From: Dinochytrium kinnereticum
Taxonomy: Eukaryota > Chytridiomycota > Chytridiomycetes > Chytridiales > Chytridiaceae
DNA length: 43,674 nucleotides
NCBI GenBank assembly: GCA_027604005.1
Contig: JADGJT010000124.1
Location: 4,863 to 48,536, forward strand
Reading direction: 5' to 3'
Positions 31,540-41,579 of the stretch are shown piece after piece. A model generated the notes under the pieces. The model searched no databases and was not told the DNA's origin. It was given only the letters and a program-made list of their open reading frames with translations. Made by a program: the position numbers and the translations under genes. Position 1 is the first letter of the stretch. Every line of letters starts with the position of its first letter.

Positions 31540-34500
31540 TCAACCCTCAACCCCTTCCCTCCCCTCCACCACTCTCCCCTTTCCCTTCCTTCTCCCCGCA
31601 TCAACCACACCAACCTCTGCACCACTCCCATACCCTGCCAACCACTTCCAAACATGCTCCACCTGCACCGTCCCCCCCGTGGCCCAAGTTCCCTGCTTCC
31701 CCCCACCCGCCTTCACCCCAACCGCCGCATTAGAAGACGGAGCAACCGACGCGCTTCGACCCCGCAGCTCAGCATCACCAGCAGTTTGAACCTTCGTTGA
31801 TGGGGTTGACACGCTCCGATCGTCGAGAGGAGATGGGGATTGAACTATGACGGTGTCATCGGGTTTCCAAGGGAGAGACTGTAGGGTGGGTCGAGCGCGT
31901 GCTTTTGATGAGACGGAGAAACCGAGAGTGGAGATGGAGGGTGAAGGGGAATACGTGTCGTTGGTTTCGGTGTCACTAATGAAGGAGCCAGATTTTCTTC
32001 CTAGGCTGAACCTCGCTTTTACGGCTGATGCGGTGGCGAGTGATGTGTTTGGTGGAGCAGGAATCGCCTTCTTCTGGGATGAAGGCGTGATGGTGAGTGA
32101 GACATGAGTCGGGTCGTTGGTGGTGGTTGTGGTTGATGAAGTTGAAGAGGGTGTGACGGCGGTTGTTGAGAAAATGCCTGGTAAAGTAATGGAAGGTTTC
32201 CAAGACGTTGACGGAGAAGAAGTGGACGCGTTATGGAATAACACCTCATTCAACCCCCAAAACGTCGACATATCTCTCGGTGACGTTGGCGTGGAAGCTG
32301 GAATAGCAGAAGCAGGTGCGGCAGCAGAAGAACTCGATGCGGAGGTGGTATCACTAGTGGCCTCAACAACAACACCTTGATTCCTCCCCGTCACAACCTC
32401 ACCAGCCACGCTTCCCTTCCTTGCAGGACTCCAATTCCACCCTCCCCAAGCACCCCATCCTGCAAAAGACCCAACCTTACCGCCAACATCCTCATCGATG
32501 ACATTCGAAGGGTTCTCAAGATCCCCGAAACTTCTACTCTTATACAACGCCGCCGCAGCACCACCTCTCCTCGTGGATCCCTTGGCATTTGAAGCTCCTC
32601 CAACCTTCCCCTTACCACCCTCAACTCCCATCGCAAACCCAACCGTCTTCATCGACCCCCCGGCGGCATGACAAGCCGAAGCAGCCTCCAAAGCACGCTC
32701 CTTGACCCGCTCATAATAAGCCAAGGAGAGATCGTTCAATGTGGATCGGAGGAGAGCAATGTCGGCCAGCAGGCCTTGAACGAGGGTGACGATTGGGAAG
32801 ACGATTGAACCCGCTTCGTCGGAATTGGATTGGGAGCTAGGGGTCGGTCTGGGCTCTGGGGGAGGGAAACGGGCGGTCAGGGTTTGGATGTCGGAGGAGA
32901 TGTTGGAGATAACGGATTGGGAGAGGCGGGTGAGATCTGCTAGGTCAAAGGCGCGGCGGAGGCGGCCTGGTTTGGGTTGTGGTGAGCATAGAAAGGGGAA
33001 AAACAAGGATTAGTTCAAAGTGTACCGTGCTTAAGAAGCAAAGGAAGAAAACTCACGATTCATGGCAACAGTATCCGCACTCCCTAACCGACCGTGAATC
33101 GACAAAGCGAGTGTATGCAACGTCCTCAAATAAATCTGCGTCGAAGAAGGCAACGAATCCCCTCTCCTCCCACTTCCACCATTCCTATCCACATTCCTTC
33201 GCTTCCTCCGTCTCCTCCCCGCCCGTGAGGAGGCCGATGATGCATCGTCCTCCGATGTCACTGATGCTGATACAGAGGACGCCGATCGCCGGTTTCCGGC
33301 GTTTCGTCGACGAGAAGGGCGTGAGTGCGTTGGGGAGCTGATGGGTTTGGCGGGGTCAGAATGTTCGGGGTCTACTGCCGTTTTGTGATTGAGGGAGGTG
33401 GGAACGTCACTCGCTTTAATGGTGTCGGAAACCTCAGGACTCGTCACAGGATCAACTTTTACGTCGTCACCGGTCCCGCTAAACAGACTTCCCATGCTCT
33501 TTCTCTCTCTTAGTCCCTTTCCTCGGCCTTGACTCAAGTAGATATCCTCTTCAAGTGATCGGTACTTGGTGTTTGATGTTAGGGAGGTAGAGGAGGCGTT
33601 TGCTTCGGCTTGGACTTCTGGGTTTGAGTTTTGGGTTGATAAATTTGGGGATGATGATTCTGATGCCATTGAGGAGGGAGATGACTCGTTGAACGCAAGT
33701 GGCTGTGCGTCAACGTTAAGGGAAGGGATATGAGTGCCGGGAGTACCACCGCCAAAGAGTAGCATGTCGTTTTGTGCTCTAAAAAACAGCAAGACGTTAA
33801 GAAAACATTCAGCGATTCGTGGAAAAAGCAAGCGCCGCCACATTCAACGCGCAAAAGGTACAATAAAAACCAGAAAGGACATGTTTTAACCGGAAAAAAA
33901 AAGGGCACGGAAAAGAAAAAACAACAACAAACTCACTCCTCCAACTCCCCACTCAAATGCGCAACCTCACTCTGAGCGACCTCCAACATCCTCTTCGTTT
34001 CCGCAACCTCCTCCTCCATCTTCCGATTCGCAATCGTCAACTCCCTCACAAGATTCAATAAAGTCTCCTCAGCTCCTCCATCTCCCCCACCCTTGCCCCC
34101 CTTTTTCCCCTTAACCCTACCCTCCCCCTCAGCACCTTCAGCAAGCATAACAACAGCAGAAGCAGCCACCTCCCTCCTAGCATCCTCCAACAAGTTCTCT
34201 AACTCGACAACCCTGGCTGATAGTCGTTTAACCCGTCGACGAAGGTGATGCTCAGACTCCTTCAACGCCTTAAAAGTTTCCTCGTGGTCGGCAGGGAGAG
34301 ACGTCAGTGGGGTTCTGGGGCTTGATAACGCCGGTGAGGAGATGTGATGGTTGAGTCTTGTTGTGCGGGTTGGAGTTAAAATGAGGCGTGGAACGTTTGG
34401 ATCGGATGCAACGCGGTGAGGAGCGAGAGCAGGGTCGGAGGATGCGTCTTCAGAGCCTCGAACCATTGCAACACCGGTGATGGAGGATGTGTCGGATTCG

Positions 34501-36365
34501 ATATCACCACCACCAGTCTTGGTTACAAGTTGGGCGGGGGAGGTGAAGGTCGATACCGAATCTGTGTCTTTGTGGTTTTGATGTCTGAAAGAGTCATGAG
34601 AGACGGAGGAGACGGATGAAGAAGAATAGGTTCGAAGAATGTCAATGTCAATTCCGGTCGGTTGCACTAGCTCGTCAGCCGCCTGCGACTTGACGATGGA
34701 CCGTCGTCTTGGTAACGAATATGACGAGGCTGTAGCCAATGAGGGAGCATGTGAAAAAACAGCACCGTGGCTAGCCTTCACCGAGCGCTTCTTCTTCAAA
34801 TTGGCTCCGGCCTCCGACCTACTCTTCGCTGCCGAACCCTCGGCAGAAGGTGGAATAGGAGATGAAGTCTTTGACGAAGAAGCAGAGGGTGCTGGTGCTG
34901 GCGCTGGGGGCGGAGGGGAAGGTTTCGAAAGTTCAATGATTTTGAGCTCGGTCGAGCGAAGTTGCTCAGAGAGACGGTTGCATCGTACGGTTAGAGAGGC
35001 GATTTCGACTTCCTTCTCGGCGATCAAGAGACCCTGGTCGACGATGGTGGAAGAGGCGACTTCAAGCTGTTAAGGTCAAAACGTTTGTTAAAGATGAAGG
35101 ACTGGCAGACAGAGCGTCGATTAAAGCAATGTGAAAATAGCAAGAAAACGAAACAATGGCAAAAACAGGGGAAGAAAGTAAGCACAGACGAAGTGTGTAA
35201 CAAACCTGGACTTTAAAAAGATCTCGCTCAGCCTCTACCACATTATGAGCGTGAATAAGCTCGAGCCCATACTCTTAACAAAAGAAAAGCATACATAATC
35301 CCAAATCAGATCCCGAAGCAATGAAAAAAATATAATAAAAACCCACCGGAAGCAATCTTGAGGCAATTATCCCTCTCGGCAATCATGGCCACCAGCAACC
35401 TAATGGCCGTTGCAGGATCCCTCTTCAGCTGGCCATCGGCGTCCTCCTCCCCCCTCTCGTCCCCCGCCTCCTCCTCGGTATGATCCGCAGAAGCATAAGC
35501 AGCGTTCCTCCACTCATCCCCTCCCGGTGAGAACGGTCGCTGGTCTAATGAGTTTTCAGCAGAAAAAGATGGGGAAAGTTAGCGCGTTGGAACATTTTAA
35601 CGTCTGACAATCCAAGGCAATTCTTGGTCCCCAAAACATTGAGTTGGGGGAATGTCACGGGTGCCCTGTGACAAGGCACCCCTTTCACCCCTTCAGCCGT
35701 CCATCCCTTCACCCCTTCACCGCTCCATCCATCCGCATGGCGTCGCCGCCGAGGCGGAAGACAGGCACAGACAGCGCTTGCCCTCAAGCCATGCATGCAC
35801 CCCCAACGGGGTTGGGTGTGCTGCAGAGAACGAGGGCGAAAGGTGGAGATATTGGAGGAGGTATCCAGCATATGCGGAAACAGCAACACATCACAAAGGA
35901 AAAAAAATATGGGGAGAAACAGCATCCGCCATATCCCAATGCTACCAAAAAATAAAAAGAAAAGCACTCACGAACAGTGATCCTTTTCCAGAATGCCGAG
36001 TCCAGACATCTCTGCACTCCACCACCTGCCGTCGCCAAAGCCCCAGCCATCCCATCCAGCGACCTCCTCCTCTCATTTCCTCCCCCACCACCCTCTCCAG
36101 AGTCATCCGAATGAAATGAAGCCTTGTGTCTCAGATACCCAGCATGATGATGATGATGCTGCCCGACTCCAGGATGATGATGATGGTGGTGATTCCTCCC
36201 CATCGAATTCGACACTGAGGAAGACGGAGACGAGAGAGGTGACGGGGCGTGAAGCGTTTGGTCTGAGAAGGGATGGTGGGGGGTGAGATCTCTCGAGTGT
36301 CTTCTGATGGTTCGCTTTGGGGATGTGGAGAGGGGGGAGGTTGATGGTAAGATTGGGAAGAGCAT
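31540..36365 (-). CDS. Large coiled-coil, Ser-rich protein of unknown function
   Basis: Six exons: 36365–35972, 35544–35347, 35273–35206, 35066–33937, 33778–33057 and 32966–31540. Phases agree and give 1,312 residues from MLFPILPSTSPLS. The N-terminus has two His runs (HHHHHH and HHHHH). A helical region follows (RDPATAIRLLVAMIAERDN, GLELIHAHNVVEAERDLF, EKEVEIASLTVRCNRLSEQL). After a Ser/Pro-rich linker come two strong coiled coils, KESEHHLRRRVKRLSARVVE and ANRKMEEEVAETKRMLEVAQ. A basic patch RAGRRRRKRRNVDRN could be a nuclear signal. A late helical block includes LADLTRLSQSVISNISSDI and LLRSTLNDLSLAYYERV. The tail is Ser/Thr-rich. I recognise no catalytic domain. Layout suggests a cytoskeletal or polarity scaffold. 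The start may lie upstream at 36701, beyond an in-frame TAG. Confidence 0.75.
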
Positions 36366-36701
36366 GCTTTGGGTGTTGCTTGAAGGGGGGGAAGAGATGT
36401 GTCGGCGTGGTGGGGAGGTGATGATGGGATTGGAAGGGGTGGATTGACGAGGACTCTAGCCTGTTGGTGGTGTCCTGCTTGACGGGCTGCTCGTGGAGGC
36501 TCGGAGGTTGTCGTTGGATGGACGGATGGGGATGGGGGCTGATCGGTTGGTGAGTTGGTGAGGGGTAGTTCGAAGTGGAGACGACGTCGTAGCATCCATC
36601 CCCGCTGCAGAATACTGATTCATAGCTCCTTCCCCATGCTGCTCCGTCTCTTTAATCGATGCATCGGAAGCAGTTGGGAGCGGCTCACCCGTCCCCATCA
36701 T
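36366..36701 (-). other. Possible N-terminal extension of the coiled-coil gene, interrupted by an in-frame TAG
   Basis: An ATG at 36701 opens MMGTGEPLPTASDASIKETE and continues Ser/Thr/Pro-rich for 81 codons to a TAG at about 36456–36458. The same frame then runs on without a break as SPRQSTPSNPIITSPRRH into MLFPILPSTS at 36365. Composition is alike on both sides of the stop. It could be an upstream open frame, a spliced exon, or a base error. Confidence 0.4.
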
Positions 36702-37812
36702 TACTAAGTTCAGTGTCCCAAAGAAAGGCGGTCCCTTTCCGTCCTTTGCTCAACCCTCCTCTCTCCCTTTGCTGTCTCTTTAGCCCCTGCAACCTGTGTC
36801 GTTCTGTCCACCAACCCCTTCTCCCACCGCAGTTGAGCCCCAGAGGATGACGGCTAAAGGCGACGACGGCTGGAGGGACGGTGTGGGCTTGTTGGTTGGT
36901 GGTTGAGCTGTTTGATTCACCCGTTGGTCGTCCGCAAAAGTGCAAAAAGCATTCAGAGTTCCCGTCTGGTGTTCCCGATGTCCAAAACAAACCCCGCAAA
37001 TTGGGTGGTGCGGGACAGGACTGTTGCAGGCTGTCGTTGTTGGCGGGATGGGCCATCGCTGACGGACGACGAGGAGGGACGCGATGGCCAGGGCGGGGGT
37101 GACCCATCAGCTTGAGATTTGGGTGGTGCGGGACAGGGCTGTTGCAGGCCGTCGTTGTTGGCGGCATGGGCCATCGCTGACGGACGACGAGGGGGGACGC
37201 GATGGCCAGGGCGGGGGTGACCCATCAGCTTGAGATTTGGCGTTGGGGGGGAGACGTCCTGCGCGCTCTTTACCGCGCCGTGATTGCCCCCTTTTCCCCC
37301 GTCTTCATCTCTCTGTTCCGCTTGATCAGTCTCTGATCACTGTTGATTCCGCTACGCCCATCTTCTTCGCAGCCCAAAGGTAATAACGGAAAGCAGCCTT
37401 CACCAGCCATCACCTCGCCGAACGAAACCCCCTCCCCCCCAAAAGATAAATATTTTGAATAGGAGTGTTTGGCGCGTGCTTCAACGCAAGGAACACTATT
37501 GATCAAAGTATGAGTCTCTTATTGAAAAAATGCGCCTATTCCAACGGAGCGCTACCTTTTTAATATTTTTTTATGTTATGGTTGAACGTCTCCCGAATGC
37601 GAGGTTGAAGCAAGGCGGTTGGAAAGAATAAAAGCTTATATAACACATAAACAAGCTCCCGTTCCTCTCTTCCATCCATCCATCTCTCTTCCATCTTCTT
37701 GGCTTTTCGTCCTGTTCTCGCGGTTCGTAAAAGTCCTCTGCTGTGATTTGGTTGATGGGATGCCGCTTCTAACTTTGATTGTGGATAGAATGTGGAAGGT
37801 GGTTTTGGAGTT
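36702..37812. promoter_or_regulatory. Divergent intergenic region upstream of the WOPR gene
   Basis: About 1.1 kb lies between the coiled-coil gene and the WOPR regulator, with the 118-bp tandem duplication listed separately. Frames on both strands are Pro/Arg-rich shadows of that repeat. Two short upstream frames precede the WOPR start. ATG at 37760 gives an 18-codon frame whose TGA (37814–37816) overlaps the WOPR start codons, and ATG at 37755 gives a five-codon frame. Confidence 0.55.
37001..37236 (+). repeat. Two-copy tandem duplication, period 118 bp
   Basis: Copy 1 (37001–37118) and copy 2 (37119–37236) both begin TTGGGTGGTGCGGGACAGG and end GTGACCCATCAGCTTGAGA. I count only about four mismatches. 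The period is not a multiple of three, so it was not formed by duplication of a coding unit. Confidence 0.92.
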
Positions 37813-40755
37813 ATGATGGATGATCTTACCGATTCGCTGGACGCGCGTAGCGACGTTCCCATCAAATCTCCAACTTACTTTGGTGAGTGTCCATCTTTAG
37901 TCAACGTCGTTCTATCTTCGATCCAACTGTTAATTTGAAATGATACACCCACCACCTCGACAACATGCCCCCCTCCCCTTCCCCCCCAACAAACAGGCTA
38001 CATTAAAAACACCCACGATGCCCTCCTAGTTTTTCAAGCCACCAGGCTCGGCTTTCTGGACCGATGGGACCGTCGCTTGAGTGACGCAGAGCGGAAGGTG
38101 GGATACCTATCTTCCCCCCTCCCCCCTCCCCACCTATACCTTCTTCCACCCACTGACGCGTGATTTTTTTTTAAGGTGCTGAAATCGGGGATGGTGTTTG
38201 TCTACTGTGAGAATGAGAGTGGGATTAAACGGTGGTAAGCGATTCTTTTTTTTTTTTTTCTTCCTCTTTTCTGGGCGGTGGGTTGTGGGGTCACCCGTTG
38301 AGTTGCTGATGTGATTTTGTTTTAGGACGGACGGCAGGCTTTGGAGTCCCAGTAGGATTAGAGGGAATGTGGGTGCCGTTTCGGGTCTTCTGTTTAATCG
38401 ATTTTTTTGTGAACGCTTTGATGATAACTAAAGAATTCACACCGTCGGAACAGTTCCTGATCTACAATCAACTTGAAAAGAAGTACCCGCGTAGCAAGGA
38501 TCAGGCTTATCGGATTCAGAAGGAGTCGACGGGTCAAAAGGTGACGGAGATTAATGGGAAGAAGGCTTTGTCTGGGAGTAAGGTTGTTTGTTTTTTCTTT
38601 TTTGTTTTTTTTTGTTGCTCTGTACTGGATTTGGGGGCTGACAGGGGTTCTTGCTCTCTTTTGTAGGGAACGTGTATATTTATGGACGAGGATAAGGCGT
38701 TGATTAAGAAAACTATCACGCTTATTGTTGAAAAGTAAGGAGGGTTGCTGTTGTTTTTGTGGGTTTGGCTGACCTCTTTTTTTTTTCTTCTTTTTTTTGT
38801 GGGGTATTAGTCGGACACATCACCTTGTCTCGTATTATCTTAAGGAGGATATTCAGCACGAAAGGTTCGTCCCATTTAAAAGAGTTCGAACACCTGCTAA
38901 CCAAAACCCACCCCACCGTCTCCTTCCACGCGACACAAAAAACCAATACCAAAACAGATGCAGCCTCCCTCGACCCTCCCACACCCCACACCTCCTCACA
39001 ACCCCCCTCCCAAGCGACATTGTCTTTCTCCAAAACTTTCGTAAACCTCTCCACCCCTTAGTCTCTCCCATCCAAACCTCCTCCGAGGTCATCCTCTCTT
39101 ACACCTCTGACGAGGAGGCTGGAGCGTTTGTTGTTGGGGGGCATCCGCGGGGTGTTTACCCTGCTCCCGGGCAGGGGGAACGAGAGGAAGATGGGAGTTT
39201 GGTGTCTTCCTCCGAGTTTCATGTGTTGCTGTCGAATGCTTCTTCGGTGTCGTCGGGTGGTGGGGCGGGGTTGGTGGACGGGGTGGAGGGGAAGGCGGAC
39301 TTGCCGACTGTGTATGACTTTTTGAGGTTGGCGGAGGCGGCGTCGTTGGAGACGGGAGGGGAGATGTCGTCTTTTGAGGCTATGAAATCCGGGGGTGGGG
39401 AGGTTCCGTCATTTGATGCAGCTGGAGGGGAGGAACTTCCATCCTTTGACATCTTTAACGCGTCAACAACGACAACTGCTCCTTTGATCGACCTACAGCT
39501 TCCGTCGTTTGACTTTCCTGATCCCTCTCCAACATTTGACACGTCGACTAATCTCCTCTCCCCGCGTCCTCATCATCCTCCTCCTCCCCGAAAACCCTCA
39601 TCAACACAACCAACCGACGCCTTTTACGTCCCGTTCGACGACACACCCCCTCCGTTTGCGATCATGCAAAACGCGCCGTTGTCCCGGAACAGCTCGTCGG
39701 AGGACTGCTTTGATCGTTTTGTGGAGAGGCTTTGCTTGACGAGGTTTCCAGCCAGTTATGTCCAGGTCGATGATGGGGTCGTCGGGGGGTGGTGTGCGGC
39801 GGGTGGTGGGGAGGCTGGGGGTGGGGGTCGGGGACTTGGAGGACAGGTGATGGGGTCTTGCACTCAGGGTAGGGCGTGATTGGTGGTTGATTTTGGGGGG
39901 GGTGCTTATCGGTTTGGGAATGGGGAGGCGGATGATTTGACGGTGAGAGGGGTGATGCCGGTTGGAGGGTGTGGGATGCGTCGAGATGGTGGGAGGGGGG
40001 TTGGGGGTGGTGATGAAGGTGCGAAGCTGGATCGGATGGAGGTTGAGTTGGGTGGGTGTTATGGGGGTGACTTTTTTGAAGGTCAGGAGAGGCGGATGGG
40101 TGTTGACTGTGGGGTTGGAGACGCGAGGTTGGGGGGGAGAGACGTCCGTGGGGATTTTTCATGCAATGAGGGATTGGAATCGTTGATGTCTTTTAAGGAG
40201 GGTGGTGACCTGACCGCGGTGAAAACAGAGCAAGGGGGGTCAATGTTTTCGTTCAATGATTTGACGGGTGTGGACCGTTTAACAGCGTTCATGACCTCCC
40301 AACGCAACGACGAGAAAGCTTTCTCTCGCGATCGTGACGACCGAACTCCTTCCTGTAACCTTGACATGGAGTCCTGGGAAGAGAGACTGACGGCCTTCAT
40401 GACATCTCAACGAGACGATGAGGGGGGCTCAACTCTATCCATGCAAGTCTCCACGACATCGTCGGCCGCGCTTCATGATTTGACGCACGCGATTGAGGAG
40501 ATGCGTCGGGAGATGCTGGGTGATGGTTTGGAATGCGTGAATCCTCATGACCAGGATGAGACGCGGGAAGGAGGAGGTGAGGAGTGGTGTCGGGGGACTG
40601 AGGATGTTGGTGTGGGGTGTGAGAGTGCTGCTGTGAGGGAGAGCTCATTGGGAGCGCGTGGTATTGGGAGGGAGTGTGGGAGCGGGACTGGATGTTTTGA
40701 TACGGTCGTGCATCCTGTTTGTGAGAGGATGGTCCTGAAGATGGAGGCTGTTTAG
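37813..40755 (+). CDS. WOPR-domain (Gti1/Pac2/Wor1 family) transcription factor
   Basis: Exons 37813–37882, 37997–38097, 38176–38234, 38326–38368, 38454–38582, 38667–38734 and a long last region from 38811. The first WOPR box reads GYIKNTHDALLVFQATRLG, RRLSDAERK, VFVYCENESGIKRWTDGRLW and SPSRIRGNFLIYNQLEKKYP. The second reads FMDEDKALIKKTITL then HHLVSYYLKEDI. Family members are fungal master regulators of morphology and nutrient response (Wor1, Ryp1, Pac2). Downstream is a low-complexity region rich in Ser, Asp and Pro. The frame meets TGA at 39877–39879 (512 residues), yet it is open again for 292 codons to 40755 and contains the repeat LTAFMTSQRNDE / LTAFMTSQRDDE. In-phase introns 39869–40081 (733 residues) or 39847–39927 (777 residues) would bypass the stop. 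The domain is certain. The sequence from about 38870 on, and the C-terminus, are not. Confidence 0.8.
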
Positions 40756-41579
40756 AAAGGGTTTGTGGCTGGGTGATGAAAGGGCATGTTTCTTTCTTTT
40801 TTTTTTTTCAAAGGAAGAGTTGTTTGGAGAGGTTGGCTGCGTGGAGGGATTGAAAAGTTGAAGTAAAGCAGGGGTTAACAGTGTGATGTGAGATTCGGCC
40901 TTGACAGAGAAAGTGACAATAAAACACGTTTTTTTCCCTTCTAGCCACGGTACTGTCTCTTTTGCTTCTTTGATCCCTCCTGCTGCACTCGTCAAGAGCG
41001 TCCCTTGACGGCGCAAATGACACTGAAAGTCACGCGTGATCACAATGGTAAAGGTTGTTTGTGACAAAAAAGGATGTAAGGGAAAGTGTGTTTTATGGCA
41101 GCGTATACCCAGACAGACTGTTGGCGTTGGAAAGCCTTTCTAAGGACAGACTTTTGCGACCTCTGGAGCAGTTGGCTTATGGGACCGGACTCAATTGCTC
41201 GCATTTTGAAATAAAGAGCCCTACGCGTCGATCAGTCCATCAGCGAATATACTCAAGTGACAAGCACAGCGGGGAGAGGAAAACCACCTCTTCCTTCTGC
41301 ACACACGCGGCCCATCTCGACGCTGCCCTTGCACTGGTTGCGAGCACGCGTGCGTGTAGGCTTGGACGGGAGCAGTTTGAGCGGTGCGTGAAGGGGGTGC
41401 ATTGTGTTGTTTGATCGTCAGGCGATCGATGCCCTTTGAGGGCAGGTACGCAGTGGAATTGTCAAGAGAACACAACCTGACAAGAGAAAAAAAAAAAAAA
41501 AAAAAACTCATTTCATTCATTCCTTTCCCATCCTCACCCACCCCCTCACCACCCCCTCATCCCCCATCCACCCGCACTA
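40756..41579. promoter_or_regulatory. Intergenic: WOPR 3' flank and nucleolin-like promoter
   Basis: About 820 bases. A run of A at about 41489–41507 is followed by a C/T-rich leader (41509–41579) running directly into the ATG of the nucleolin-like gene. Such pyrimidine-rich leaders are common on ribosome-biogenesis genes. The plus-strand frame at 41055–41414 lacks an ATG start and has no family features. Confidence 0.5.
40918..40923 (+). terminator. Polyadenylation signal-like AATAAA
   Basis: AATAAA lies 163 bases after the distal stop of the WOPR frame (40755). It weakly supports a transcript that includes the distal part of that frame. Confidence 0.4.

Noticed and set aside
36685..37225. 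Proline-rich minus-strand frames across the 118-bp repeat
   Set aside because: The repeat period is not a multiple of three, so the two copies are read in different frames, which is incompatible with a repeated protein.
39662..40648. Long Pro/His/Ser-rich minus-strand frames opposite the WOPR C-terminus
   Set aside because: They are the complement of G-rich coding sequence on the plus strand, and the composition is a strand-shadow artefact.
41055..41414. 119-codon plus-strand frame before the nucleolin-like gene
   Set aside because: It starts at TTG rather than ATG, has no recognisable domain and no splice context.
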